Shown here piece by piece: positions 25,082 through 37,875 of a DNA stretch of 64,000 bases. The notes beneath the pieces are model-generated. The model had not been told where the DNA came from. It made no database searches and saw only the letters and a program-made list of their open reading frames with translations. A program made the position numbers and the translations under genes. The DNA is from Pardosa pseudoannulata (lineage: Eukaryota; Arthropoda; Arachnida; Araneae; Lycosidae). The stretch's first letter is position 1. Each line of letters begins with the position of its first letter. The stretch covers positions 65,671,069-65,735,068 of the forward strand of contig CM063502.1 in the NCBI GenBank assembly GCA_032207245.1. The letters run 5' to 3'.

Positions 25082-25412
25082 CATGTCGTGATCCAGAGGT
25101 AAGGCAAATGGACAACAGTCTTCTCGATAATAATAAGTTTATTAAGCCATCGTTAAAGTAAAACTTGCGCCATTTTCACTTAATTGTCGAAGACACGCGT
25201 AGAGTGTTGTTGACAGCTCCATGTCCACGCGCTGATTGAAACTTATCTGTTTGCAAGCTCATCAGACAGCTCAAAAATGCTTCCACCTGACCGGATGATC
25301 CCAAAAGCTTACGCGAGCGTGGGTCTTTTTCATTTATTTTATTATTATAAAAGAGTTCCCTTTTTAAAATCGCTTTTAACTCACGTAATTTCCAACTACC
25401 CCTTTTTTAGAC

Positions 25413-25619
<207 letters not shown>

Positions 25620-25759
25620 CACTTTGTAATGAAATACTGCATTTATATTTACTAGCTGAGTTCCCATGCTATTATACAATTTTAAAACCAAGTTAAGGGG
25701 GTCCGGAACACAGAATTATATTTTTATGTTATTTATAATCACTTTGTAATGAAATATTT

Positions 25760-26297
25760 TTCTTTAAAATACGTTTATACGATATTATTGATATTCTTTT
25801 ATACTATTGTTGGAATTTTAAAAGTTTAGGTTTAAAAAAAAAGTTTAAAGCTTAAATGCATTGTAATTTTGACATAAATAATGAACAAAAAGATATTTGA
25901 AAAGTAATTTTTCGGTTTTATGTAAAGCAGGGAAATTAATAATTAATAAAGTAAAAATTAATACTTTAATTTTTACTATTGCTTTATTAATTAATGATTT
26001 AAGGGAAAATTAATCCTTTTAATTAAAAATACCGAAGAAAATCAAAGAAAATATATTAAAATACCATTTGTACAAACTTTTAATCATGTAGTTTAAGTAA
26101 GATTTGAGATATACCAATTTGAATTTAACAAGTTTTGAAAAAATAATTGTAAGATAATTTCACATAAAGATTCTAGTACACATATTTTAAGAAATAAAAA
26201 CTATTTATCACATAGTACATTATTTTAAACTCATAGAAGAATAATTCTATAATATTAATGTAAAATGACTGTAAAACTGAATATGAAATCAAATTTA
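25760..26297. other. No gene seen
   Basis: Very AT-rich; no supported feature. Confidence 0.5.
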
Positions 26298-26596
26298 CTG
26301 TTTGTTAATACAGCTTCTTAGCATACACAATAATTATAGAAACATTTTAAGAATATTTACCTAATGATAAGGGAGTGGAGCTTGATTTACAAAAGTCTCT
26401 AGCATTTAAGAATAAAAATAGGATTTTTTCGAGATTTACGTGTCCCGGATTAAGGTATTGAATCGACTGAAGTTTCCTTTAGAATATAAATTATATAAGG
26501 AAATAATAATAATAATAATAAGTACATTAATTATATAAAGAATATTTAAAATATAATTCAGTTGGTTAGTTACGTTAAAGTATCATTAGACACATA
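26298..26596. repeat. Local duplication, copy 2
   Basis: Counterpart of 23811-24125 (see there), in the same orientation about 2.5 kb downstream, ending at a TA microsatellite. Confidence 0.8.
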
Positions 26597-26615
26597 CACC
26601 ATATATATATGTATA

Positions 26616-26696
<81 letters not shown>

Positions 26697-26746
26697 ATGT
26701 ATATATCTATATCTATTTATCTATCTATCTATCTCTCTATATATAC
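26597..26746. repeat. TA/GT/ATCT microsatellite
   Basis: TA repeats, then a GT block (about 26674-26696), then ATCT-type repeats. Confidence 0.95.
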
Positions 26747-26759
26747 ATATAAATGTATT

Positions 26760-28731
26760 ATATAGTAGAGGTTGATAATAAGAGATGAAAACAAAGCAAA
26801 ACATAGAACTAAAAGACAAATTTTTAACCCCTTCTCTGTCGGATTTTTTTTTAATCGCAAGCCAAAAAAAGTATTTTTTATTAAAGAAAATTAACATATG
26901 TTCTAACAAAAATTAAAAACAAACAAACAAAATATAGTTGTCAGTAAGAAGTTTTTTTTTTCTTTGATGAACTGGAGTTTCTATATGTGATATCCCGTTC
27001 ACCGATCTCTAAATTTCCCTACAATCTCAGTTTAATCATTTAAAAGCTTAAATTCTTTTGTCTTACCTATAATACTGATTAAAACATAAATAGTAGCATA
27101 TCTGAAGTGTTATAAAATACCTTTTCACAAATAATAAGCAAAAGTAAATACTAGTTACGGCCTTTACCCTCAATATCTAAATCCAAACATGAAATAAATC
27201 CTTAATTATTTCTTAACCTTATGATAGCTGTTTATGTTTATGTGAAAGCCAATAGCTACCAGAGAGGTTGAGAAAAATAGTTGTAAAAGATCCAACATGA
27301 TCATAATCCAGACCTATAATTTTTATCGCATTTACTCTAAACGTGGATCTACAAAGAGACGTAATCATCATCGCTATATGTGACTTTAAGTTGAGCTCTT
27401 TTTACTTTCTAATATGCGTGAAAGCATTGCAATCGGTAAGCAATCCAACTTCAAGGTTTGGCGATTATCAACGCTTTAAACTGCAGTATGTTCGAAGGAA
27501 AAAAACCGTTTTAGGAAATTTGCTCTCCTGTATGAGAGTGATAATCAAAAACACATCAAGGAAGAAAATGTAGCACTTTTTTATCATTATTATTGCGAAA
27601 CCTGTTTATGTTTGTTAGCTTTCGAATTGAATCTGTGAGTCACTCTAGTCCCTTGATAATCCCTTGATAATGGAAGAATGGTAATTTTTAATGCTTTTAG
27701 GTAGCCTTCTTTCTATGGCTATCGTTAACTTTGTTAGCTTAGCACATAGACGCAATCCCCTTTTTGTCACATTTCAGCACTGATCAACAATGAAAATTTT
27801 ACAGATAAATATTTATATTTCATATTTAGCAACCTAAAATTTATCAAAAAATTGCCTTCTATCATGTTTGTGTTAGTGTGATTCAGTGATCTTTAAACTA
27901 TAAAAACTCGTGGCGTCTTTGGAACTATAAGATCTTCAGGTGAAATTTGATACCTTTCTCCAAAAGTATATGGTATTTGTTAATTACATTATGCAGGTTC
28001 TGGTCGTAGTAATTAAAATTAAAAAAATGATGTATCTAAATTTTAACTTTGCCCAATATTATTTTATTTTTCTAAAAAACAGCATAACTCTCGTCACTGG
28101 TGCACAAACTCTTCAATTCTTAAGGCTAATTACAGAAATGTGCTTGTATGTTTTACACAAACAATCAAAATCTTGCTCAATAGGTATTATTGCGCAATAT
28201 ATGTTATTGGTCAATAAATTTTGTTAAGCTTCAGGCGCGTTTCGAATACCGAATTAAGCTTTATCCGATGTTCGTTTTTGTTGTCATATATGTTGTAATC
28301 GATTTCTCAATATGCCAGTTTAAAAGGGATCAAAATAGTAATGGTTGGGCTAGGTTGTAACAGAATCTGCCATCACAATATTAACTGAGAGCACTGCCAA
28401 CACAAAAGGTTAATCTCTTACACAAAGCCTTTTTTAGAGGTCAAGATAATTACATGTATCTTATGAATTCAATATATCTACGGATTATGATGCATTTCTT
28501 TACGTTTATTGAAACCATTCGCGGCATCCTAGGATTTCTCAGAACCCAGTTTGAAGTATACTGGTGTAATTGATATCTTTACGTGAGAGCACACAAGAAT
28601 GTCGGGGGTTAAACCACTTCCGACATTTTTTTTAATCCTGTCAACATAGGATAGTATTTTTATCCCCGTTTGGAAGTTTTATACATCGTAGTAATGACAT
28701 TTACCTCTTGACTGAGAGAAAAATTATAAAT
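26760..28731. other. No gene seen
   Basis: About 2 kb of AT-rich DNA. Frames at 27343-27573 and 27940-28227 (76 and 95 aa) have no motif I recognise. Confidence 0.45.
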
Positions 28732-28848
28732 GGTTTGGTTTGGAGCTTTTTTATCAATTTTTGTGGCACCACAACGGCTAATTAGATCAGTATCTACTGC
28801 TTAAGGTCGATTCCATACAGCTACGGATATCATATCAACAGAGGAATT
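28732..28848 (-). mobile_element. SINE family A, fragment
   Basis: Plus-strand TGGTTTGGTTTGGAGC, CGGCTAATTAGATC, TCTACTGCTTAAGGTCGATTCC matches the 3' two-thirds of family A. The head is lost beyond an A-run. Confidence 0.7.
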
Positions 28849-29279
28849 AAAAAAAAAAATCCTAACTTAACTTTTGATGTCAGATGAAAAAATAGTCATT
28901 AATCTAGAACTAAAATTGAAGAAATAAAGATATAAAAAGCTTAAATTTAATTAGTATATAGGTGTTATTTATGCTATAATATCATTACCTAAAGCCAACT
29001 CAAATCTTCAGTTCCTCTCTCTCGTTCTCTTTTTTCATTTATATACCGTAAAACACCTCCATAATGAAAATCACATGAACATTATGAACAGGGGGCGTAA
29101 TATGGGCGTTACAAAAACCGAATCAGAAAATTAAAATATGAATAAAAACTCCAAAATTTGGGGGGGAAGGGTAAAAAAGCAAATTTGCTCTTTCTTTAAA
29201 AGTTCTGGTTGGGGATCAAATACCCCTCATCCCCTCCCAAACAGGTAGTGAACACCTCCGATAAAGGGACACCTGTGTT

Positions 29280-29461
29280 CAAGGGTTTGGTTTGGTTTGG
29301 AGTGCTACGGTCTGCTTTTTGCAACACGAGGGCTAATGAGACCGGGACCTACTGCTTAAAGCCGATTCCGAAAGGCTACGAACACCCATGCCATAGTGGG
29401 ATTCGAACCCACGAACTCCGGATCCGACGGCCAGCACCCTAAACATTCGGCCATCGTTCGG
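29280..29461 (-). mobile_element. SINE family A, near-intact copy
   Basis: Full-length: a TTTGG tail, GGAGTGCTACGGTCTGC, GAGGGCTAATGAGACCGGGA, an intact B-box complement GGGATTCGAACCC and head GGCCATCGTTCGGC. Flanking CCTGTGTT (29272-29279) and CCTGTATT (29462-29469) form an 8-bp duplication with one change. The 77-aa frame across it is not a gene. Confidence 0.9.
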
Positions 29462-29469
29462 CCTGTATT

Positions 29470-30963
29470 TAACCTGTAGCGTTTCTCACGTACAATTCCA
29501 CCAAACCGATGATGTCATCAAAACGTACAATTTTCGTCCTCAAAAAACGATTCGAAAATGGATGTAGTGTACATTTCTGCCAGTTTTTTCCACATGGAGT
29601 TCTGTGGTTGTGGAGGGTCAGGTCGATTGTTTAGGAACTGCATCCCTTTTTGATTAACATTTATTGAGGGATTCACCTCTACCCCCTGAGGCACAAAGAC
29701 TCTGATAGCTTTTCATAGCTTTGTAAACCTCTATTTCGAAGTATTTCGTTTGCGGTATCTGATGTATCTCTAATTGCACCACTTGGACGACTTTCGTAAA
29801 AAATATAAATAAGCCTCTCAAAGAATACTTTTATTTGTACTTTTAGAATCCATTATTTCTTCGAGATTTGGCGAGCTTTATGTATATTAAAAATTAACAA
29901 TTTATAATATCTATTTATATAGCTATTTATAACCGGAAGTAAAGGGGCAATAACGAGGGTGGATTTCCCGTACTAGTCGACTAGGGGTGAAGGAAAATAT
30001 CATAGACCGCTTTGGCCACTGACACAGTAAAACTTTAGAGTATTTTTAGAGACTTTTTTCCTCGATTTGCTCCACTCAGAGGGTTAAGAGACACTTTTCA
30101 ATCCTCCTCCCCAATATTCCTATTTTCTATGTATTATTCCTATTTTCTATATATTAACTAATTATTCTCTTCAGTTAGTCACTTAATTATGTTTCCAAAT
30201 CGCTTGATAGCAGGTCAATAAAGTTTTGTGAGAGACAGTATACTGATAAATCTACTATCACTTTCTTATACCCATGGCCGATGCTTAGTATTTTATTTTT
30301 ACCACTAGGGCTGACTGTTAGATTTGCCGCCCCATAATTGAAATACCATATATTACAGTTTAGTTTTATGTGGTGTTAATGCATTTTTTCTTTTAAATTA
30401 AGAAAACAGACAGGTAGTTTTATTTCGGCAGATAGTGCAGTCATGAACTTTAAGCTACAAATGAGATCAATAAGCAAAATATAAAATATATTTATTCTTT
30501 AGAACAGTTTATTTTATTTGCTGGAATTTTTTTTTCCTGTGAAAGAAAATGAAATTACTGTATAAAACATATATTTATTATGAAAATTTAGCAATATGAG
30601 AAAGATTTTTTTTTCTTAGGCATACTTATATGCTTACGTTGTAGTTCTGTCTGACAATTCAAATGTGTTACATTCTAAATTTCAAGATAACAAAATTTCC
30701 TCTAATATTCTGGCGTACTAATAATATTTAGTATTCTTATTTAAGATCAGTTTATACTAATATATATTTGTAAAGGAATTCTAATTTTAATTTACTGTAA
30801 TATTATTATCATAAAGTTTAGCCTTAAAGAAAAACAACATGCACAAAATATAGTTTAATTAGCCTTAAATATTTAATGAAAACTCTCTATATTGAATGAT
30901 TCATACATTTAAGTTTCTGTAAGTCAAATAAACTTAAAATATTTTGTCTTTTTCGTTACAATA
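29470..30963. other. No gene seen
   Basis: AT-rich, with a short repeat of ATTCCTATTTTCTAT near 30117-30155. No coding frame of note. Confidence 0.5.
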
Positions 30964-31065
30964 GCTGAACGATGAGCAAATGGGTAGGGCGCTGCTCTTT
31001 GTACCGCTGTTAAATCCCATGACTAGTATGGACGTTCGTAATCGGATTCAAAGGGACAGAATACT
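30964..31065 (+). mobile_element. SINE family A, 5' fragment
   Basis: AGCTGAACGATGAGCAAATGG, GTAGGGCGCTGC, a degenerate B-box (GTTAAATCCC) and TATGGACGTTCGTAATCGG match the head and upstream body. The 3' half is missing. Confidence 0.7.
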
Positions 31066-31139
31066 TTTCAAGACTTAAAATCTATATTTCATCATAACTC
31101 CGATTTTTCGATTCCTCATAAAATAAATAGTTCAGCTCT

Positions 31140-32815
31140 TCAGAAAGAATTTTTAGAGGTTCTTTTATAACACTTTAGCTTAAGAAACTTATTTAGTTCT
31201 ATCATTTCAAGAAGTATATTTTGTAAATAACATAAAAGATGAACACCATATGAAAAAAAAAAGAAAATTCAAAAGTTAACCATACGATAACTTTTAAAAT
31301 ATATATAGTAGAAACTAGTTTTTTACATTAAACTGAACTAAAATATATGTTTTATTCTGTAAACCAGAATTTTCAAGATATCTGATATTTTAAATTAAAA
31401 AAAATTAAATACTGTTAGAAAATAGAAATAGGGGCTCTTTAATAACACTCTACCTTAAAAAACTTATTTAGTTTTATCATTTCAAGAAGTATATTTTTTA
31501 AATAACATAAAAGATGAACACCATATGAAAAAAAAAAAGAAAATTCAAAAGTTAACCATACGATAACTTTTAAAATATATATAGTAGAAACTAATTTTTT
31601 ACATTAAACTGAACTAAAATATCTGCTTTATTCTGTAAACCAGAATTTTCAAGATATCTGGCATTTTATAATTAAAAAAAATTAAATACTGTTAGAAAAT
31701 AGAAATAGGGGCTCTTTAATAACACTCTACCTTAAAAAACTTATTTAGTTTTATCATTTCAAGAAGTATATTTTTTAAATAACATAAAAGATGAACACCA
31801 TATGAAAAAAAAAAAAGAAAATTCATAAGTTAACCATACGATAACTTTTAAAATATATATAGTAGAAACTAATTTTTTACATTAAACTGAACTAAAATAT
31901 ATGCTTTATTCTGTAAACCAGAATTTTCAAGATATCTGGCATTTTATAATTAAAAAAAATTAAATACTGTTAGAAAATAGAAATAGGGGCTCTTTAATAA
32001 CACTCTACCTTAAAAAACTTATTTAGTTTTATCATTTCAAGAAGTATATTTTTTAAATAACATAAAAGATGAACACCATATGAAAAAAAAAAGAAAATTC
32101 AAAAGTTAACCACAACATAACTTTTAAAATATATATAGTAGAAACTAATTTTTTACATTAAACTGAACTAAAATATCTGCTTTATTCTGTAAACCAGAAT
32201 TTTCAAGATATCTGACATTTTAAAATTAAAAAAAATTAAATACTGTTAGAAAATAGAAATAGGGGCTCTTTAATAACACTCTACCTTAAAAAACTTATTT
32301 AGTTTTATCATTTCAAGAAGTATATTTTTTAAATAACATAAAAGATGAACACCATATGAAAAAAAAAGAAAATTCAAAAGTTAACCATACGATAACTTTT
32401 AAAATATATATAGTAGAAACTAGTTTTTTACATTAAACTGAACTAAAATATCTGCTTTATTCTGTAAACCAGAATTTTCAAGATGTCTGACATTTTAAAA
32501 TTAAAAAAAATTAAATACTGTTAGAAAATAGAAATAGGGGCTCTTTAATAACACTCTACCTTAAAAAACTTATTTAGTTTTATCATTTCAAGAAGTATAT
32601 TTTTTAAATAACATAAAAGATAAACACCATATGAAAAAAAAAAGAAAATTCAAAAGTTAACCACAACATAACTTTTAAAATATATATAGTAGAAACTAGT
32701 TTTTTACATTAAACTGAACTAAAATATCTGCTTTATTCTGTAAACCAGAATTTTCAAGATATCTGACATTTTATAATTAAAAAAATTAAATACTCTTAGA
32801 AAATAGAAAAATAAA
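31140..32815. repeat. Satellite-like tandem array, unit about 276 bp, six copies
   Basis: GGGGCTCTTTAATAACACTC recurs at 31431, 31708, 31986, 32262 and 32537 (spacings 277, 278, 276, 275), with a more diverged first unit from about 31140. Units are nearly identical apart from A-run length and single changes (for example CCATACGATAACTTT versus CCACAACATAACTTT alternating between units). No frame is open through the unit. Diverged single units lie at about 37 kb and 41.9 kb. Confidence 0.93.
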
Positions 32816-33059
32816 TAGAATTTTTTTAAAAATTCACGTTTATCAAGCTATAACATAAAATATATTTCTCGTATTAATATAATTCATGTTTACAGAATTA
32901 AAAAGATAAGTAGCTTTTATTTGATACAAAATTTTAATTTATAATTTCCAAATCTCTACATTTAATTTACATGAACGTGGATTTCTATTTTTCCCTTTTG
33001 GTGTACCTATTTTATACTTTAAAAAAAATGTATTATTTCACTTAAGAGGTCTAAGAGAT

Positions 33060-33370
33060 TTCTATAAAAGGCAATGGCATCTAAAGAAGAAGAACAAATT
33101 CAGAAATTTACAGGATATATAAGGAGTCAGATATAATAATGTTCATATATATTCAAAGACTGAAATGGGTAGAATGATCGATGAACGAGCCACCAAGAGG
33201 AACTTCGAAGCCAAACCATCGGGATCTCGGAAAAGGAAAGACCCTAGATCCGGTGGACTGACTGCTTTGACTTACAGACTTACAGTTCTTAAAGTGAAAA
33301 ACTGGAGGAGTCTATCCATGAAAAGGGCAACCTAGAACACGATTCTGCAGATGGCCTACTCTGGGTTGGT
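33060..33370 (+). pseudogene. Non-LTR retrotransposon reverse transcriptase tail, decayed
   Basis: Frames here spell QRLKWVE, then after a frameshift DERATKRNFEAKPSGSRK, a run corresponding to the G-R-P-x-x-R-W block (degenerate), VLKVKNWRSLSMKRATW and a final QMAYSGLV. This order matches the C-terminus of the relic at 4200-4515 and of many arthropod non-LTR pol proteins. Several frameshifts and stops break it. No RT core or endonuclease is nearby, so it is a 5'-truncated dead copy. It sits directly after the 276-bp array. Confidence 0.65.
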
Positions 33371-33546
33371 GAGCCAATGATGTGGAAGATAAAGATATTT
33401 CTATATAGTTAGGTCCTTATTTATTATGTAGGAAAAAATTATTCTACACAGAGCAGAACTTTGCATTTTCTAAGGATTAAAAAACAGGCTGTTTTTCTAA
33501 AGATTCTTCAGGTCAGAAGGTACTAAAAGTAGTAGTAGGTCCTTAA

Positions 33547-34116
33547 CACTAGATTTACGGATATTGATCATATACCTATTTTTACTGAAGTGAGCCAATT
33601 TGACTCATACAAGAAAATTGAAGTTTTTTGCAAAGAAAATAGTTCCAAATTAATTTAAATGAAATGTTTATTATAAAAAAATTCATGGAAAACATTTTTA
33701 CATATAAAATCTGTTTTTGAAACACATTTTCCACAAACATTTCTATTACATTTAGCACAATGGTTTCTACATCTGTTTCTTTTGCATGATTGTTGAACTT
33801 GACAATTCTTCCGTGCGTCAGTAGCATGAATTTCTGTCATTGGAATGGAAGTGTTCTCGACTTCTTCTCTATATTTACTTCTTAGCTCTTCAGCTAATTG
33901 GAAAATATCCCAGGGCTGATAGGACCAATAAATTTCATGTTATGCAATTAAATGTTGAACCATTCTATGAGACAAATTGTCTCACAACCGGGAAAATAGG
34001 TATACCACATTTTATAATTCGAAATGAAGGGGTCTGCGGGGATGAGGAATGAAAGTTTACATATATTTTAATACTTAACTAAAAACCAACGTATGTTTTT
34101 GGAAAGTGATATTAAA

Positions 34117-34175
<59 letters not shown>

Positions 34176-34218
34176 AAATTTTAATGAGTCAAATTGGCTC
34201 GGTCAGTAAATCTAGAGC
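33547..34218 (-). mobile_element. piggyBac-type relic (TTAA element 2)
   Basis: Flanked by TTAA at 33543-33546 and 34219-34222. Ends: CACTAGATTTACGG and, reverse complemented, GCTCTAGATTTACTGA. A semi-palindromic box TGAGCCAATTTGACTCA (33591-33607) has its inverted counterpart at 34185-34200. TATACCTAT at about 33571 is shared with element 1. The interior holds a transposase C-terminal remnant on the minus strand and a TA tract (34121-34167). Confidence 0.82.
33655..33915 (-). pseudogene. piggyBac transposase, C-terminal remnant
   Basis: Minus-strand translation from about 33915 gives FQLAEELRSKYREEVE, the segment that precedes the C-terminal zinc-binding tail in piggyBac transposases, in the same order as at 17711-17994 (FQLAEHLSNEY). 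The frame continues through MTEIHATDARKNCQ into a cysteine-rich region with CKRNRCRNHC, CAKC, VCGKC and FICKN, a typical arrangement for that tail. About 85 aa remain and the catalytic core is absent. The element's ends resemble, but are not identical to, those of TTAA element 1, so these are two related families rather than copies of one. The frame closes at 33655. Confidence 0.78.
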
Positions 34219-34244
34219 TTAAAATAGTATAGTAAATTCTTAAG

Positions 34245-34312
34245 TATTGATCTCCTGAACCCTCGTGTAGCAAATATATAGACTTTAGCTCTTCATTCCA
34301 AACTAAAACTTT
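34245..34312 (+). mobile_element. SINE family A, 3' fragment
   Basis: GAACCCTCGTGTAGCAAATA and GACTTTAGCTCTTCATTCCAAAC match the 3' end of family A. The head is missing. Confidence 0.55.
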
Positions 34313-34683
34313 CTAGAATGATTTCGTAATGATTTCTAATATATTTGGCATACCAGGGGTGCGAGTTGGTGCACAGAACTTGTGAGGCCAAATTTAAGGG
34401 AGACGAAATGATTATCAAGCAAAATTTGTCCAAGTATAAAGTTTGTAAATAAGGGTGGTGATTTTAATTTGCACAGAGACAGCCGATGGTCTGGGATCGG
34501 TACTGCCATTATCCTAGTCGATAGTTCGATCAGAGTAGTTTTTGAGAGAGGAATTTAATTTTAGTTTATTTATATGTCAAAAGATACTACACACTACTAG
34601 CTCACTCTTATACTGAAAACGATGGTTATTAAACACGCTTTGTTGCTGTCGCTCCTTCTCTTCAATGAGACAAAATTGTTTTC

Positions 34684-34820
34684 TGTTAGTGCGGGGTTGG
34701 GCAACCTTTCAACCATGGAGGGCCGCTTCCTGTGACGGCACATAGGACGCGGGTTGCACTCATTTGACAGAGACGTTATAGATGCAAGCCTGTACCCAGG
34801 AAATAATTTCAGGATGGGTC
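34684..34820. mobile_element. hAT-like left-end fragment
   Basis: GGGTTGGGCAACCTTTC, CAACCATGGAGGGCCGC and GCACATAGGACGCGGG; the partner copy is at 20907-21030. No right end seen. Confidence 0.45.
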
Positions 34821-35280
34821 TCACTTATTCAACACGATAATTTTAAATTTTATCAACACGATAATGTAATGATTGAATTTGTCTACGAGTATTTGCTTAG
34901 GCCGGAGAATATCCTTATTTATAGTAATTGTTATATAGCATAACAATTCAAACATATCTAATTAACATATAATAGTTTCTATTTGAATTCTATAATTTTG
35001 GGGAGTAGGGGGAGGTGGACACATAGACCAGTCCCCCTCTGGTTACGACCCGGGGGGGGGTGAAAATTACATTCTTGTCTCCATATAACTATATCCACAA
35101 TGTGTGAAGATTGAATAAGACACTTTTAGATAACGAATTTATTTATTTTATCAGTTTCTGAACCAAAATATCTAAAACGAAACAAACATTTGAAAAATCT
35201 TTTAACGCCTTTTTCTCCCAATAAAAGATAAAACGATTATGAAGTAGTTTAATTCTGATTTATTATCTCAATTACTTTTA
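34821..35280. other. No gene seen
   Basis: AT-rich with G-runs near 35051. No supported feature. Confidence 0.45.
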
Positions 35281-35283
35281 CTA

Positions 35284-36153
35284 TAGTCAAAACTCCTTAT
35301 AGTGAACCCGATATACAACTAACTCCTGGACACAACGAAAAAAAAATTGGTACCTGTCTTTCCTTTTGTATTTCTAATGATAATTTGTCCTTTTATAGGA
35401 ACTCCCGAAACCTTAGAAATTGGATGTAACGAAACTTTTTTTCAGTCATCCACTGAAGCTTTTTTTTTTTTTTTTTTCAGTTGTGAAAATATCTCATTTT
35501 TAATTTCTTGACAAAATGCGTGAAGTTGACTGACATTCCACACAAACATTCAAAAGAAAATGTTGGAGTCTATTGTCGTATAGAACAAAGAATTTCATAA
35601 AAATCTATCGGGATGGTCATCACATTGGCAGGAAATTACCGATTATTTTTTAATCAAAACAGTGAGCAACAGTTAAATGTAATATTAATTACTTTTTTAT
35701 TTGTTTTGTTATTTTTAGTCATCTTAACTATTCCTTTGTTTGGTTTGGAGCGCTACGGTCTTCTTTTTTTTGCAACACGAGGGAAAAATGTGATAGGTAC
35801 CTATTGCTTACAGCCGATTCTTAACAGCTACGAACTTCCCTGCCAAAACGGAATTTAAACGAATTCCGGTACCAATGATCAGCCTCTTAACCACTCAGCT
35901 GTAGTTCGGCCATCAATTATTAAGTTAATTTGATAAGCCATAGTCAATTTGATTTAATCGATTTTAGCCAATTTAAAACATTAAAGAATATTTTTAATCA
36001 AAATCTATCATTTTTAAAAATTGTTATCTTTATTGAATGCACTTAATAATTAATGAGATATATACTTTTTGATAACTAACATTTTTTTCTGGGTTTCGTT
36101 ATAGAGAACAAAACGTTTGGTCCCTTGAAATTCGTTATAATGGGGTTCAACTG
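35284..36153. mobile_element. Tigger/pogo-like MITE, with a SINE inside
   Basis: Left end TAGTCAAAACTCCTTATAG; the reverse complement of the right end is CAGTTGAACCCCATTATAACG. The two align as an imperfect inverted repeat in the style of pogo/Tigger ends, and TA dinucleotides flank both sides (35282-35283 and 36154-36155). There is no transposase frame. A SINE family A copy (35735-35912) lies within. Confidence 0.65.
35735..35912 (-). mobile_element. SINE family A, diverged copy
   Basis: Plus-strand TTTGGTTTGGAGCGCTACGG, GCAACACGAGGG, CCTATTGCTTACAGCCGATTC, GCTACGAACTTCCCTGCC, ending TGTAGTTCGGCC. The B-box is degenerate (GGAATTTAAACG). The target duplication is not clear. Confidence 0.8.
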
Positions 36154-36216
36154 TAGCCTAACAGTATGAAACATGGTATATTTAATGATATGATTGTGTT
36201 TAATTGAGCATTAAAT

Positions 36217-36950
36217 GATGTGTTATTAAATTTTTCACTCACTTTATTTTTTTGGAGACATGGGAAAAATATGATTGATAAATAAATATTGTCTTGATTG
36301 GAAGATAATCAAAATGAAAAATATTAAAATTTTCTGAAGGGGGTCTACTTGTCTGCCGCTGTGTTAGGGTGTACATCCGTGATTCGCAAGCTATTGAATT
36401 TTATTACTTTAACAGTTTAGGACTAAGCAGTATTAAGGGAGCATGTTACCTTTAGACCTGAAAAGTTTTCATTACATAACATCTTATTTTAATTCAATAT
36501 AAAGTAAAACGTTGTGCTCTGCTTAGGATAAAATCTTTTCTAGATCCTTAATATCTGTCTCACTTTATAAATGATGTGTTTATTAAATTTCCCCCTTATT
36601 TTATTTTATTTTTTTTTTTGAGACATGGAAAAAAAATAGGATTGGTAAACAAATATTGTCTTGATTGGAAGATAAACAAAATGCAAAATATCAAAATTTT
36701 CAGAAGGGGGGTTTACGAACTTTAGCTTGTCCGCCGCTGTGTTAGGGTGTACATTCGTGATCGGCAAGCTATTGAATTTTATTACTTTAACAGTTTAGGA
36801 CTAAGCAGTATTAAGGGAACATATTACCTTTAGACCTGAAAAGTTTTCCTTACATAACATCTTATATTTAATTCAATATAAAATAAAAAGTTGTGCTCTG
36901 CTTAGTATAAAAATTTTTCTAGGTCCTTAATATCTGTCTTACTTTATAAA
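36217..36950. repeat. Two-copy tandem duplication, unit about 354 bp
   Basis: TGATGTGTT.ATTAAATTT starts at 36217 and again at 36571. Both copies carry GAGACATGG, ATATTGTCTTGATTGGAAGAT, CCGCTGTGTTAGGGTGTACAT and AGGACTAAGCAGTATTAAGG. Differences are mostly single bases plus one short insertion, which suggests a fairly recent duplication. Confidence 0.9.
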
Positions 36951-36959
36951 AAATTATTC

Positions 36960-37540
36960 AGTTTTTGTTATGTGAAGCAAGGCATTGAAAACTTTAAAAT
37001 ATATCCATTAATAATTGAAATTTACTAACCAGCAAAGTACCTTTTAAAATTTGCAAATTAGAAGCTAATTTTTTCTATCAAACAGATACGACTTATAATT
37101 TTTATTTTGTGAATCTTAATTATAGTAATACGAGCAATATAATTTATTTTATAAAGTAATAAAGGATATTTTTTTATTAGAATGCTAGTAATTACTAAGG
37201 TTTTAATTTGCAGAATAAAAAATCTTTTAGTTCAATTGTATATAGAAATTTATTTTTTATTATATTTATATATTTTAAAAGTCATCTTGCGGGTAAGTGA
37301 TGTTAATTCTATTTTTACTTAGAGTATATTTTTATGTTATTATAAAAAACATACTGCTTAAAATGACAGAACGGATTTATTTATTTAAAAAAAAAATAGA
37401 GTGTTATTAAAGAATTTGTAAAAAATCTTTCCAAAAAGAGCATAATATTTTATATTATGATGCATAAAAAAAGAGGCTGTTATAATGAAAATTAAGTTTC
37501 GAAAGATACTATGTCCCTTTATGATAAATTTTATCATATA
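36960..37540. repeat. Diverged copy of the 31-33 kb repeat
   Basis: Blocks such as TTTTAAAATTTGCAAATTAGAAGCTAATTTTT, CATCTTGCGGGTAAGTG and AGAGCATAATATTTTATATT followed by GAAAGATACTATGTCCCTTT correspond in order to 41880-42570 and, more weakly, to 31140-33540. Similarity is patchy. Confidence 0.45.
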
Positions 37541-37875
37541 TATAGAAGTAAAAGCAATCCATTAATTTCTCGGCAGAATCAGTGTAACCCAGTTAGCGTT
37601 TCCAAGGCATAAAAATAGCCTTCCTCTTCAGATGTAAAATAAAGGAAATGAAATTGTCTGACAGTATTCACGCGGTTTTCTGAAGATGCTTTCTTCCAAA
37701 TTAATCGACTTTCGTCTTTTTTTTTTTCTTTTTTTTTTCTTTTTTGCCTGCTAAGCGGGAGGACCGCTTATGTTGTCACATTGAAACTCGAGGAGTTCAG
37801 TTAACTCTGATAGTGAGCCTGAGATAAGCTTGGTTTTCTCTCTCTCTCTTTTTTTCTTTCATTTGTCTCGGAGTC
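37541..37875. other. No gene seen; CT/T-rich tract
   Basis: Contains pyrimidine-rich runs (37715-37745 and 37838-37860); no coding frame. Confidence 0.5.
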
